Source: Tetrahymena elliotti 4EA (lineage: Eukaryota; Ciliophora; Oligohymenophorea; Hymenostomatida; Tetrahymenidae). Taken from it: a DNA stretch of 64,000 bases. The notes under the pieces are model-generated. The model saw only the letters and a program-made list of their open reading frames with translations, was not told where the DNA came from and did no database searches. Location: NCBI GenBank assembly GCA_000231825.2, contig JH720299.1, positions 1,138,134 to 1,202,133 of the forward strand, in the 5' to 3' direction. Below are positions 12,137 through 25,456 of the stretch, piece by piece; position 1 is the first letter of the stretch, and each line of letters starts with the position of its first letter. The position numbers and the translations under genes are program-made.

Positions 12137-13076
12137 TTATGAATAATTTAGTTATTTGCTTGGTTTTTATAAGCTAAGAGAGTATAATATATCTTTGTTT
12201 TTTTAATAATTTACAATTCTTTTAATAAACTAAAAATTTTATAAAATATGCAGTCTATTTATTTTTAAATATAATTTATTTATTTCTTTCTTTCTTTCTA
12301 TTTTTCATTCATTTTCTTATGCTCTTCACATCCAGTCCCAGATACCCTCGGATCTTTCCTAAATCTTTCTGAAGTCATTCACTCATTCACTTTTGCATTC
12401 ATTCATTCATTCATTGTTCTTACTTTGCTTTAACAATTATTTGATTGATTAATTAACTATTTATTTGATTGATACACAGACATTATTCATTCATATTTTA
12501 ATTATTTCTGTTGAACAAATTAAATTCAATTTCCTTACAAATTAATAATTTAATTAATTCATTTTGTTTGCATTTTTTATTAAGTTGAATGAGATTGGTA
12601 AAGACTCTTAAGAAAATTAAAATATTATTTAATTAAAAATTAATTTTTTTTGAAAGGTTTGAATTAAAAAGAATTAATATCTGAAAAGTTGTTAATTCAT
12701 CTGAAAGAATTAGTTTTACAGAATTAATTAGAATTTATTTTAAATATCCACTTTAAATTGTAGAAATTCTAATTTTTTTTCTTTGAGAATTAACATTTGA
12801 TGGATGTTATTCAAAATTTATTTTTAGAAATCTGCCCGCAATATCACAATATGTAAATTGAGGAATCCTACCGACAGTCAAATCTATCAAAAATTAAAAT
12901 TAATTTGACGCTGCTGTTTTAAAAAACTAGCAGATACTTTTGAAAGTGCTTGTATTGTCTAGGTTTATCAGTTCAAATATAAACAAAATTTGTTTAAAAT
13001 ATCTTAAAAATTTAATTGATTAAAGCTAAAAAATAAATAAATTTATTAAAAGCATATTTAGTTAATTTATTATTAA
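12137..13076. promoter_or_regulatory. Shared divergent promoter region, SEM1 / METTL2
   Basis: 940 bp between two divergent start codons must hold both promoters. It contains a CTTT/ATTC microsatellite-like stretch (12283-12420) and a short GC-rich patch at about 12318-12375. No defined factor-binding site is recognised. Confidence 0.4.
12381..12416. repeat. CATT tetranucleotide microsatellite
   Basis: Imperfect repeats of the tetramer CATT/TTCA (TCACTCATTCACTTTTGCATTCATTCATTCATTCATT region). A shorter CTTT repeat lies at 12283-12299. Confidence 0.6.
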
Positions 13077-14597
13077 ATGGATAGCAAGTAACAAGAATAA
13101 TTCAATGAAGATGACTTCATTGTTAGGGATTAAAAAGAGATGGAAGAATACATTGAAAAGGTTAACCATCTCTCAGAAGAAGAAATAGCTCATTTAAAAG
13201 AAGAAGATAAAATTGAACTTAGAGAACTTGAAAAAAAACTCACTACTGCTGAAAAGAATCTTTTAAAAAGCTAATTTAATCTCTCTAAGAAGCCTGAAAC
13301 TTGGGAACAAAAGTTGCCTGAGGAAATTGAAAAACTTAGAGATCAAATTCGTAAGAAGTTCGAATTAAATAAAAATGGTAAAGAAACCATGCCTGTTCTC
13401 TTTTACTAATGGTAAACTAAAATAATCAATTCTCATTATTAAAACTCTACTTTCATCACTTCAATCAGAAATATAAAATAATCTTGAGAAAGGCTTTTGA
13501 ATGATCTAGATAATTTATCATTTCAAATAAAACCTATCAAAGGGCATAAGAAATATTTTATTTATAGAGTTGAGTTCAAAGATGAGTGATCTATCGTTTT
13601 ATAAAATTTATTTTTAAATTGACGATAGAGAGAAAGAGTAGAAATAAGAGTTTAAATTGTTATATAAAATAATAGGAATTAAGAACTTGAGGAGAAGGCT
13701 AAGTAAATGATTTAAGAAGATAGCGAATTGTTAGATGAAGACACATATGAGAAATTTGAATCAACAGCTAACAAATAATGGGATAAGTTTTATAAGAACC
13801 ATAAGTTAGGATTTTTCCATAATAGACATTATTTGTATAAGGAATTCCCCGAATTAGTTGCTATGAATGATGAAGAAAATAAGAATAAATCTTTTATTAT
13901 GTGTGAATTAGGTTGTGGTGTTGGTGATACTATTTATCCTCTTATGCCATAATATCCTGCAATTAAGAAGTTTTATGTTTGTGATTTCTCTTCTAAGGCT
14001 ATTGAGTGGGTTAAGAAGGCTGAGCCTTATGACCCTGAAAGAGTTATTGCAGAAGTTGCTGATCTTGTAAATGATCCCATCCCTGCTACCTTTAACCCTC
14101 CAGCAGATATTGTTACATTAATTTTTGTTTTAAGTGCTATCTCTCCAGAAAATCATCAAAAAGCTATTGATAAGATATTTAATTGGATGAAGCCTGGCTC
14201 TGTTATTTATTTCAGAGATTATGGAAGATACGATTTTGCCTAATTAAATTTCTCCAGAAAGAAAGGTAGAAAGCTTAAAGATCACTTCTATGTAAAGCAT
14301 GATGGTACTAGAGTTTATTATTTTCCAAAAGAAGAAATCTCTGAACTCTTCTAAAATGCTGGTTTTGAAGAAATTGAAAACAATGTCCATTATAGATATT
14401 TAGAAAATAGAAAAACTGGATTATAAATGTATAGAGTTTGGTTATAAGCTAGATTCAGAAAACCTTTAACCAACACAGCAGAAGATGTTAAAATAAATAG
14501 TGAACCAACTAAAGTAGAAGAACCTAAAGAAGATAAATCTGAAATGCAATAAGAGTATTTTGAAGAATAAAAAAATTAAGACAATAATTAATAATGA
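13077..14597 (+). CDS. METTL2: METTL2-type tRNA 3-methylcytidine methyltransferase
   Basis: Two exons (13077-13411 and 13676-14597, codon split TG|G) give 418 aa. METTL2/6/8 (yeast Trm140/141) enzymes are SAM-dependent and make m3C at position 32 of the anticodon loop of Thr, Ser and Arg tRNAs. A charged helical N-terminal 110 residues is followed by the family stretch WDKFYKNH..FFHNRHYL, SAM motif I ELGCGVGDTIYP (about residue 189), VCDFSSKAIEWVK, then RDYGRYDFAQL, FYVKHDGTRVYYF and MYRVWLQARFRKPL. The RDYGRYD..QL and MYRVW spellings are closest to METTL2 rather than METTL6. The C-terminal 45 residues are acidic, Q-rich and species-specific. The first exon lacks the SAM fold. Its ATG is the first in frame after AT-rich leader. 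Confidence 0.92.
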
Positions 14598-15356
14598 ATT
14601 AAACAAATAAATAATTGATTTTTTTATTAAAATAAAATATTATATAGCTTTATTTATTCTTAAAAATGTTTTAAAATTAAAAATTATTTCTTTGCTAATA
14701 ACAAATCCTTTCAAACTTGTTTCTTAGATATCTTTTGTGAAAATTAATTGAACAAAAAAAAATATATTTTCAATTAAAGTAAATAAAAAAATAAATTAAT
14801 AGGTTTTTTAAAATGTAATAAGGTATTCATACAATAAAAATAAAAAATGAAGTTTAGATTAAACCAAAAATAATCAAAAAAATCTGGTAGAAAGAGTAAA
14901 AAATAAAATTTCTAAAAAGCATCATAAAAAAAATATTATGAATTTGAGTTTCTATCTAAATCAAACAATTAAAAATAATTCCTGGTTTTTTGCATTTTAA
15001 ACAAGGGTATAAATTTTTTTTCAAAATAGTATCAATATTTGAATAAACTAAATTAATGAAATTAAAAACTGTAAAATTAAGAAAATTTATTTGATTTAAT
15101 GTATTTGGCATTTAGCTTTTGGAGAAAATTAATTTTTAATGAAGAAAAAAATATTATGAGTTTAATTAATTTAACAAAAATTAAATTTGATAAAATTTAA
15201 AGTAAAAAAATGATTTGTAAAAAACCACAAAGATTTTAAATTATTTTTAATCATAATTCTTAAATCTTAAATAAATTCTAAACATATTTTTATTTTAATT
15301 ATTTGCTTTTATTTTGATAATTCAGATTTTTGAGATGAGATTAGAAGTAATAATAC
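14598..15356. other. Convergent 3' flanks of METTL2 and the channel gene
   Basis: AT-rich, no feature seen; it should hold both transcript ends. Confidence 0.4.
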
Positions 15357-18300
15357 TCATTAATTTTTTTACTGTTATCTTAAACGATTAAATGGAGAAA
15401 AATTCGAAGATTTAAACTCTGGCTATTTTGAGTTAATTAATTTTGTATTTTGTATATTTTTTGAATTTTTTTCAATGCTTGAAGGAACTTACATTTTTTT
15501 GAGAAGCTTAATTATTTTAGTGTAGTTTTGTTTAGGATAGTAATACTTAAAAATTTAACCTTTTTCAAAGTTTTAGAGCATGTAGAAACTATTTTCATTA
15601 TTAGGTTGTTTTTCATTATTTTACAATGGATTATTTTTTTATTATGTTTATCCAAATGTATTACAAATCTTATTTAATGAGGAAGGTTAATCTGACCTAG
15701 CATATTAATTAATTCTAGAAACGTTACTTGATCTTTATTTTTTAAAAATTTTAAATGCTTAATCATTTTATTCCTATTGAAAGATTTCAAACTTTTTGCT
15801 AGAGGTTGAAAATGACTTTTGTCTGTTTGATTCTTTTTATTCTAAAATATTATCTAATTTAGATATTGACTTTGTAGGTATTTTTAATATTGAAGGCTTT
15901 AAATGTTTATTATTCTAAGTAAAATCATTCATAGAATTTTGATTAAATTAGCTCAGCTGTTGATAAGAATTCTTCAACCCTTCTTAGTAAGGCTATAATT
16001 AGTTAATTTCTATTTATCTTTAAGATAATAGCTATTAATTTTACATATTTTGTTATTATGGAAATTATTATTTAAAAGGTAATTGCTATTAATGCTAGAG
16101 TAGACTTTAAATATTAATATTTTTCATTTAATAAAGACCTACAGTTAGAGATTTTCTCTTTTTTCTAGAATTTTATTGTTAAGCTAAATTAGATTAATGT
16201 TATTTATCAGGTATTTTGCATTGAGATGGTATATATTAACATGATTCTTTTATACTTGTTAGATTTTTATAACTTCCTTCTTCACCTTAAAGAATATTTT
16301 GAATATTAGATATTTCTCTTTAAATAGTTCTTATTTACTCTTAAAACACAATTGAATTGCTCATCTGTTTTTCATAAACTTAACTGCTGTTATTATTGTG
16401 ATTATTACTAATCTATTTATTTAATGTAGAGCAACTATCTTGATATGTATTATGACTAATATCAGATTATTAAATTGTATCATTTGCTTATGTTATTTTT
16501 ATTTTTCTTATACCATTTCTTCTTTGGTTTTGTTGTTAATCTTCTTGCTTATTTTACAATAAATTATCTTGATTATCATCTTCGAAATTACTTTCACTTG
16601 ACTCTAATGTATCCTCATTTTCTTAAATTAAACTTGTCTTTCGTCTTGCTTTCTATTCTATTTCGTTTAGCAACTCAAAAAAATCTTCATTAGCATTGAT
16701 TTAATAAACAGCTTAATATACTAATTTCTATTAAACCCATGTTTTCCATTTAAATTATTATCTTCTCTCACAATTTTACCTTTTTAAATGAGGAACAGAA
16801 AAAGATTGTCTATTTGCAATGTATTTTTTAGATATCACTAAATGTGTTTTGGGGCAGTTTATTGAAAAATGTTCTTCACTTGAGCAATGAAAGCATTTTT
16901 TATTAATAATTGAATAATTGTTCTTAAAAATTATATTATCTCTAATCATAACATATTCTTCATAATCCCTTTCACTTTCTTTAATTAAATTTAAGAATTT
17001 CTCTCTATTTATCTTGTAAACTCTACAAAAATCTGTAGCTTTTGCTGTTAAATTTCTCATTTAACCAGTGATAAAACTTATTTCTCCAAAATAAGATGAT
17101 TTTTATAATATCTAAATTATGCTATTTCTTGAGCTGCTCTAACAAACAATTTCAACTTCCCCCTTCACAATATAATATAAAGCACAATCATCAATGCAAT
17201 TTTCTTTAAAAATAATCTCTCCTGGGGAATAAAGACACTCTTCCATCAAAAAAATTATTTTTGATTTTGTTTCCATGGTTTAAATAAATGATATATTCTC
17301 TAAATATTATCCATGTATTTCAGATATCAATTACAATCTTAATTAATTTGACAATTTCTAAATTACTTTTTATTCTTATTACTTCTACACTTCATTTGAT
17401 TCCTATTTAATTTATTCATTATAAATCTAATTAAATGTTAAAATGATTTTACATTATAAATATATTTAAGGTAGTTTGAAATTTAATCTCTAAAATCAGA
17501 TCTGATATTCTCTTCTCTCATTAAAGTGTGAATAACATTCATGCTCTCTTTGTAATATTTCTCCTTTTTTTCTATATTATCAATAATATTACCTATTTTG
17601 CTAATACTAAACCCCCAAGTCATTCCAGTAACAAACATTGTCAAAATAGTAAAAATAATCTCAGTACTATTCTAAGGAGTAATATCGCCATAACCAACTG
17701 TTATCATAGTCACTGCTAAAAAGTAGAAAGAATAAACATACCTAGTAAAAACTGAAGCATCTTATAATTATTAATTATGCAGCCAAGTTTAATTTGATCC
17801 CTGTTAAATTTAATAAACAGCTAAGTAATGCCAAAAACTACAAAATACATGACAAATAATACAAAGCAAAAGGATTAGCTTACCAAAATCTACAAAATTT
17901 CTTAAATTCTTTTAATAGTTTAGATAAAATATCATCCTTTCAAAAGTTTATGACAACGCAAACCACTTCAAAGGAAATAACAAAAAACTATACTTAACAT
18001 TCCTTATTTCAGATAAGCAAAGGACTAAAGGAATAACCCCTAAAAAATCAAATATAAATTTTGACTTCAAGTAAATAATAATTATTTTCTTTCTCTCTTT
18101 AATTAAATTCCCTCTCTAAAAAATCTATGTATTTAAGTTCAACATAATATCCATTATAAATCCATTTATAGATAGCTTATATAAAAACCTATTTCAATTT
18201 TTATTAGTAAAAATAATAAAATTTTTTTTTAATTCTTTTTTTAATCTTAATTCAAAAATTATTTTTAAGGAAAAAAAAAAAATTTTTTTCTTCCTAAATT

Positions 18301-19340
18301 TAAAATATTTAATGTATAAAAAATTGAGAATGAAAATTGTTATAAAAACTAAATAAAATAATTACATGAATTCGGTTGTCTCAAGAGTAAAAAAAAGTTA
18401 TAAACTCATGATAAATGAGAGAGTAATAATGAGAAAAGCATTGAATATGTCCCAAAGAGTTTTATAAAGACCGTTTGGTGAAAATGTAGGAATATCAGCA
18501 ATATCAGAACTGAGAATTAAGCTTAAATATTTAATTACTTGCTAGATTTTTTTATATTTAATCGCACTATTTTTTTTGTAAACTGAGACAGCATCTCCTA
18601 AATTTGTGCGAATAATTTAAGAAATGATTAAAATAAAGACTAATTTAAGTGTTAATCTATGTTTTATTTACATAACTTTAATAATTTAACTATTTAAGTA
18701 TGTTAAATATATTATATCAAACAAGACTCCAATTTAAATGTTTAGCTAAATAATAAATACATTTTACCTATAACTTCATGCTGCTCTTCAGTTAATCTTT
18801 GAAATATTCTTGTATTCTTAGTTACTTATCTATAAAAATTCTTAACACTTATTAATAAGTTTAGTGCTAACATTATTCTGAGGGGTTCTTTTTTATTTAC
18901 TTTCTCCTTTCTAATAAATTAACTTAATAACTAACTGTTTTTGTTAGTGTTTTATTCTTTTTAAATATTTAGCTAATCCTATGACAACTATCTAGAAAAT
19001 CGAATTCTTTAAATTCTCAATTAAGCTAAAGTTTTCTTTTTCTCTTTATCAATTGGTTTAATAGATGCATCTAAATTATTATCACTAATTATGTTTTAAT
19101 TGCTAATAGATATTTATATGTCATTTTATTTCATTCTATCATGGAATTTTAACGATTAATCCATTATTTCTGTATCATGTTTCTTCCCATTAATTTCATT
19201 TAGCTCTGCATGATCCTAATTTACATATTAAGTGAGTTTAAATACTATTTAAGTATTAACTTATAAATAAAGCGTCAATCAATTTTTTATTTTAAAAATT
19301 AAAGGTATTTTACTTAAGAATTAAATCTTAATTAACACAT
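15357..19340 (-). CDS. Cyclic-nucleotide-gated-type K+ channel with CCHC knuckle
   Basis: Multi-exon minus-strand gene encoding a roughly 1000-aa six-transmembrane channel. The likely start (19340) lies in a 27-nt first exon joined in phase to DHAELNEING. A hydrophilic N-terminus is followed by the pre-S1/S1 exon (IPTFSPNGLYKTLWDIFNA, about 18480-18360), more membrane exons, and the pore sequence TMITVGYGDITP at about 17710-17675. GYG marks K+ selectivity. After S6 comes a C-linker and a cyclic-nucleotide-binding domain (PGEIIFKE, YYIVKGEVEIV, SYFGEISFITG, RNLTAKA; 17280-16980). Next is a zinc knuckle CFHCSSEEHFSINCP (C-x2-C-x4-H-x4-C; about 16900-16855). The last ~470 residues (15357-16690) are a Q/N-rich low-complexity tail with TGA at 15357-15359. 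Ciliates have large families of such channels in ciliary and plasma membrane. Some middle exon edges were not fixed. Confidence 0.88.
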
Positions 19341-20148
19341 GTGCACATCAAAAGAAGTACATGTACCATTTCCATTTTAATCTGATTTATTTTATGATTA
19401 TAGACTGGTTTTCATGCTAAATATTTAGTATGTATTTATTTATTAGACTCTTTGTAATAGAAGTAGAAGTAATATATAAATAAAATAAATCAAACAATTT
19501 TATTAACTTAATTTTAATTGGTTTTTAATAAACTAAACAAGATTACTATTAAGAAATCTAAATATTCTTTATTTTCTAAATTTATTAAAAAATATTTAAA
19601 CAGTTAATTTTATATTTAGTTTTGTAAAAAAAAGTGCATCAGGAAGAATTTTATTTTAAAACTTTTAACTAATTCAAAAAAATTAACACATATTTGTATT
19701 AATGATCCTACTGTTTAACATATTTAAAAGAGAGGGTTAAAGACTATTTATTCATAGGAGGAACCTGATTTTTTTAATATTAATAATTAATTAAATATAT
19801 TCATACATTTTATTTTTACTTCATTAACCCTCATTACATATAATAAGTTAGTTATCATCATAAATTTATCATAATGAAAAAAGAAATATTTTTTAATTTT
19901 TAATCAATAAAGATAGATTAAATTTGTGATTATAAATTTCAATATGTAATTAAAAATAAGATAAATAATATGTAAATGCACTTCTTATTGATAATAATAT
20001 AATATATAAACTTCATCATAAAAATATAGAAAAATTATTAATCTTATTAATTTATTTAATTATTTACTTATTGATGCTTAATTTATTTTTTAATTAATTT
20101 AAAAATTTTATTTTTAATTTAAAATGATGATTGATTGATTTCATTAAT
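19341..20148. other. AT-rich intergenic region (0.8 kb)
   Basis: Promoter side of the channel gene and 3' flank of the gene at 20149. No other element is seen. Confidence 0.4.
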
Positions 20149-23100
20149 TCATTTAAATTGAATAACTTTTGTTGAGCGAGTAGACTAATTAGAATTGTAT
20201 TATTTTTAATTAATTAGCATAGATGATGCATATTTACTTATTTTGCTCTTGTTATTTACATCAGATTGATCTAATGTAGCCTTTTCATTGAAATCTTAAT
20301 CTAAAAACATACTTGAATACTATTTTATTTTTTGTCCTTCTTCAAACAATCTTTTAGATTCCTTGTACCTTCATAAACAAAAGATAAAATTAAAAACGCA
20401 TTCCCAAAAATAACAAAAAAAATTTTCTAAAAAAGAAATAAGTAATTTACTTATTTAATTTATCACAAACATCTTCTCTAACTTCTTATATGCTTTTTTA
20501 TCTATTATGGTGTTAAATTTTTAAACCACTTTGAACAATACTTTATGCATTCAAATCTTGAAGAGTCAAAGGGAGATCATATTTCTTAGATGAAGACTAT
20601 TTTTGTTTTTTTAGTGAGCTATTACATCTTTGCAAGAATACATCCTTTTCTTCACCACTACCTTAAAGTTACAAGTACTAATTACAAGTTTAGCTAACTT
20701 TCTCAGTTGGTGTTTACTCACAATTTTAATGGAAACTTGCACTGTATTTCTTTTTTTTAGCACTGTTTTCTTCTTACAGTTTGAATTAATTTTCTATTTT
20801 TTTAAACAAATTTTTTTCATTAAAAAATTAAAAGGATTAAAACTGATAATATAATTTTTGAATTGAAAGATAAAAATTAAGAAATTAAATCGAAATTACC
20901 TTTATTTGCATATTTTTATGATTAATTGACTGATTAGTAATAATTGTTTTTACTTTAATAATTAATTTAGCTTTCTCCCATTTGTTTTGATTCTTATAAT
21001 TATTGCTATTATTGTGATCCATAAATTGAGCTTTCAACTTTTTCAAGTTTTGATTGGAGATTATTTAAATATGTTTTAAAGCCTCCATTTATATTAAAAG
21101 CTGTTTCTAATTGCAAAAGTCTATCTTCAACAATTTTCTTGAGTCCATCTTCAATATTTGTTTTCATTTCTTTAATATATTCTTCAAATTCATTGGCACT
21201 CTTAAATATTTATTCATCTTTTTTAACACTATTTCTCTTGAGTTCCTTAAACTTTTTATTTAATTCTTCAGTATATTTTTCAACCATTGAATTTGATTCA
21301 TGTTGACTTTTTTCAAGCTACTTTACTTTTTCACCCCAATCGCATAGCTTTTAATTGACTTCAGTATCTTTTTTGTCTGTTTTCTTTTCTAAGATCTTGA
21401 CTGATTTTTTTAAAGAATCAACCAAATCAACTAATTACTTTAAATCATTAATTTCTTTATCACTTGAATTCTGCTTTCTCATAATATCTTTTTAATCTTC
21501 TTAAAATTTATTTTATTCTCTCATAACTTTCTCTAAACTATTTTTTATATTTTCTATCAATTCTGGATTATATATTTAATTCATATGCAGATTCATTACA
21601 TTTATGCACTCATTTTACCAACTCTCTTTAACTTAATTAACCTTTTACTCTATTAGCTCTTTCATAGTCTATTTTTAATCCACTAACTTTTCCACATTTT
21701 CCACTATCTCCTGCAGTTTATAATTCATTTAATTATTTGTCTCTTCATAAAATAAACTAACCTAATTCATCTTTTCCTCTAAGTCATTTAATCTGCTCTA
21801 TTTACAATTAAAATTTGTTTTAATTCTTCATTCATTTTTAATCATTTTAACATTTTACCTAAACATCAGCAACCTCTTATTAATTTCTATTGCTAATTAT
21901 TGATTCTTCTTAAGTACCTGTTTCTCTATTATTCTCACAAATCTAATTCTATTTAAAATATTTTTTTTAAATCAATAAAATTTAAATAAACTAATTACTA
22001 ATCTTTCTTCACTTTTAATACTCTTTATACAATAATTAGAGTTGAAGTCATTTTAAGAGTTAGTGTTTGTGCTTTCTATTTAAAGATTTAAAGCTTTTTT
22101 ACTTTAAATATTATTTTCATATTAGCTATTCTAAACGTTATATGCATTCTACCCATTCATGTATTATTCCATAGTTTTAGCCATTTCTTACTTAATTATA
22201 TCCTTTATCCTTTCATAGATCTTTCCTTCTATTTCTTCTTTTTCTCCTGTAATTAATCTTTCACTTTTTTATTAGCTTTGATATTCTTAGTCCTAACCAA
22301 AATCTTCATCTCCATTATAATAATTTTCATTTTCTATTTTAAAATAATTTATTTATTTTTAGTTTTAATTTCATTCAAAAGTAAATAAATTTTGAGGAAA
22401 TTATTTTAATTAACCCACTATACAAAGAAGGATAAGAATTTAGTTTTTATCAATTTTTTTAGATAATACTGCATTTTCCTCTATTCTTAGCTTTTTTCAA
22501 AATTAATAGAACCAATATGATTAAAATTTTTTCTATTTATTAAGGCATTTTTGAATGATTTTTCTAAAATTTGTTCATAGAAAGTGAGGGGTAGTGGTAA
22601 TATTTTAATTTGAAAATTTAAGCAGCTTTGAATTTTCTCAAAAAATAAAGTAATATTATTTGAGATTAAAAAATGAATCTTCATATAAAATAAATAAATA
22701 ATAAAATTTACATTGAGGAAGATTTTGCAAAGGTATATTCCATTAATTTTTCTGGTTTGATTAAAATTAGAGTTATTAAGAAAGTTAGCTTTAGTCTTAT
22801 AATTAGTTATATAAGAAATGTTATTGCTGCAGATTGAGTGTGTTATAATTAGTAGGATTTTGCATAATAACTGACTAATATTATTACACATCAGACATCA
22901 ATGGTCCTTCAGTCTATTTGAAAATAATAATAATAATTGAATAATAAATTAAATTTTCTTAAAATTACAGTTGGTTCTAAAGATGAAGCATATCTGTTGT
23001 TATTGTTTAAGTTATGGGAAGCTAAATTATTGGTATTACTAAAACTTTTATTTAGAAATTACTAGCTATTAACTGAGTTCAAATTAAGATTTAAATTTTA

Positions 23101-23790
23101 AATTGTGCTGTTTTCTTATTCTTGAGTAGTGTTATTAAGAATTTAACTAGGTAGTTGTGTATTAATTAAATCTAATCTTTTATAGCTATTCTAGCTACTA
23201 ATTTAGAAAGGTAATTAACTATGTTGATAATATTAATTTTATTGTTTTTTAATATTTGCATTATTTACATATTCTCTTGAATACTCTAAATTACCTCCAG
23301 TGACGACAGTACTTCCATTTTAATTATTTGCCATAATAGAATTTATTTGTTAGGATTATTAGAGTTATTTCTATTTTGGTTATAAAACCTTCAACTACTT
23401 ATCTTTGACATTGTTATTGTTGTTTACACTACTAAAATTACCATTAGAAGTATTTAAATTATTAATATTGTGACTATTAAAGCTATTAAATAATTCTTGA
23501 TGAGATTGTTAAAATTAATCAACTATCATATGCTGTATTTAAATATCCTATTACTTCTATAATATCTCCTCTTTAGCATTTTGAATCAAACGTAATGCAT
23601 CAGCTTCTTCTTTTAGTTTTTGCGAAGTTTATAAATTAGTAATTTTTCTACAAACGATATCCCTTATATTTTCATTGCATTAAGGCATTTCATTCCTTAA
23701 AACACTCTTATAATTTTTGAATATCCATTCATTTGCCAGTAAGTAGTTGCAAATAACCTCAGTTAGAAGATTGTTAACAGCTATATTCAT
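20149..23790 (-). CDS. Q/N-rich coiled-coil protein, function unknown
   Basis: Starts MNIAVNNLLTEV at 23790 and ends at TGA 20149-20151. Exon 1 (23790-22969) is 274 codons: a helical N-terminus (LLTEVICNYLLANEW), an E/K/Q helix (KLKEEADALRLIQ), then a long Asn/Gln/Ser low-complexity region. Exon 2 (22913-22712) is Q-rich. An intron of about 227 nt joins it in phase to a small exon (NAVLSKKIDKN) and then to coiled-coil exons over 22330-20880 (EEIEGKIYERIKD; VEKYTEELNKKFKELKR), with a hydrophilic tail from 20780 to 20149. No family is recognised; the architecture resembles centrosomal or basal-body scaffolds, which is only an analogy. The start lies 24 bp from the preceding LRR gene's stop, and an alternative splice would fuse the two in frame. 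Confidence 0.6.
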
Positions 23791-23814
23791 CTTTTATTTA
23801 TTATTAAATTAAAA

Positions 23815-25456
23815 TCAAAATTAATTAATTTCATAATATTAAAAAAATTTATTTTTTTTGAGAATATCACTAGCAATACATAAATGTCTAAATGTCTGAA
23901 AAAAAAGTTAGCAACTAAGAATTTTTCAAAATTCGTAAAAAATTTAAAAAATTAATATCAAAATTAATTTAAATTTTTAATAAATCTCAAATTAATTAAT
24001 TCTTTTTGCCAATTATCAAAATTAAAAAAATTAAGAAAACAATTTTTGATTGGAAGTAAGAAATAAATCACTTTGGTTGGTGATAAGAAAAATATATTCA
24101 TAAAAATGTTTTTGAGAAATTAAGTAGATGAATAAATGAATTAATATTTTAATCTATTTTATTAAAACCTTTCTTAAACAAGAAAATTTATAAATTAATT
24201 TTGAATAAATTTGATGATTTGTTTGGATTTACCTTATTTGAAATCATAGATAATAGCGTGTTGTTATCAAAAAGAGAATCTTCTAACTTTGAAATCTATT
24301 AAATATATTAAATAATTTATTCATTTATCAGCAAATGTAAATTTTAGTAAGTTAGTTAGTTACAATTTCTTGATCATCTTGCTTTAAATTTAAATCCCAA
24401 TCTATTTCTTGTAATGAGTTGTTTGTTGTAAGAACTTCACAGAATTGATAAATATGAATATGCCCAACAATCATACCAAGAATCTTTAATTTTTATAATT
24501 TTTGGTTTTCAAGAAGCCCCTTTAATAAATTTTCTACAGATTCCATACTGTAATTATTATGGCTGATATCAAGCACTAATAAACATTCATTTCTTTATTT
24601 AATAAAAAATATTATAATATATAAATTAGATTAATTTCAAATACTTTTTAAGGGCTTCTCCAAAGTAGTCTTCTTCAATGTAGTTTCTTGATAGTGTTAA
24701 GTGTGTTATTACTTAGTTAGAGACTAGAGCATTTGCTATTTGTTAAGCTCCAAAGTTAGATATCCTATAATATAAAAGATAATTAGCAACTGCAAACAAA
24801 TAATAGTAAACAATAAAAATAGAATATTTTATAAAATTTAGCAATAAAATTCTTTTTAGTTTTAATAAATATTTGATTTTAAAAAATAACCAACCTATTA
24901 TAAGAAAGGTCTAATTGCTTTATATTTTAATTAAGTTGAATAAACATTGCAATGTGAGCAGCAGAATTATCATCAATCATATTATTTGTAAGAGATAGTT
25001 TTTATAGATAAACGTTATCTTTAATTGATTAAATAATTTGATGTATAATTTCTACGTTCATTTTAAATCCACATATTTCCAATTCAAATAAGTTATCAAT
25101 CCCATTTTCCAATAAAAGGCAAACTGATTAAATATCTAAGGCATCATCTTCCTTTTATAATAAATGATATTATTTTTTATCATTAATATCAAATCACTCA
25201 AAATTTGAAAATAATCTACTAATTCTTTTGCAAGAGAACGCGAAGTTGGAGGAGAAAATAAATCTTATTTAGATAATCTGAGACAGTTTTGACGTTAATC
25301 TAGAATATTTATTACATCAGGATTTACAGGCCTTTGATTCTTTTAAATGAACTCCTTTATTTATTTTATAAATAAGAAATATTATATAATAACTTTCTAT
25401 TTTTTATTTACGACATAAAGACGTTTCAGAGGATGGTCGTGATAGTTTGTAGACAT
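23815..25456 (-). CDS. Leucine-rich-repeat (RNI-like) protein
   Basis: Starts MSTNYHDHPLKRLYV (exon 25456-25412) and then reads an exon from 25354 with a proline/serine patch. Next come LRR units of the RNI/NOD type (FELEICGFKMN; YLQKLSLTNNMIDD; IKQLDLSYNR; ITHLTLSRNYIEED; LLVLDISHNNYS; LQKLKILGM), each about 28 residues and partly one per exon. Such solenoids bind proteins. The final exon, preceded by a T-rich TTTTTTCAG acceptor, reads TFRHLCIASD and ends at TGA 23815-23817. Only 24 bp separate that stop from the next gene's ATG. Skipping this exon (donor after MISNK at about 24230, acceptor just before 23790) would fuse the LRR domain in frame to the coiled-coil protein. If so, the two are a single LRR-coiled-coil gene, 20149-25456. 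Sure of the LRRs, unsure of the 3' end. Confidence 0.65.

Noticed and set aside
22487..22891. 134-aa minus-strand frame between two exons of the Q/N-rich gene
   Set aside because: Its first part is the wrong frame of exon 2, and the rest lies in an intron whose removal joins the flanking exons in phase (NLPQ to QENAVLS).
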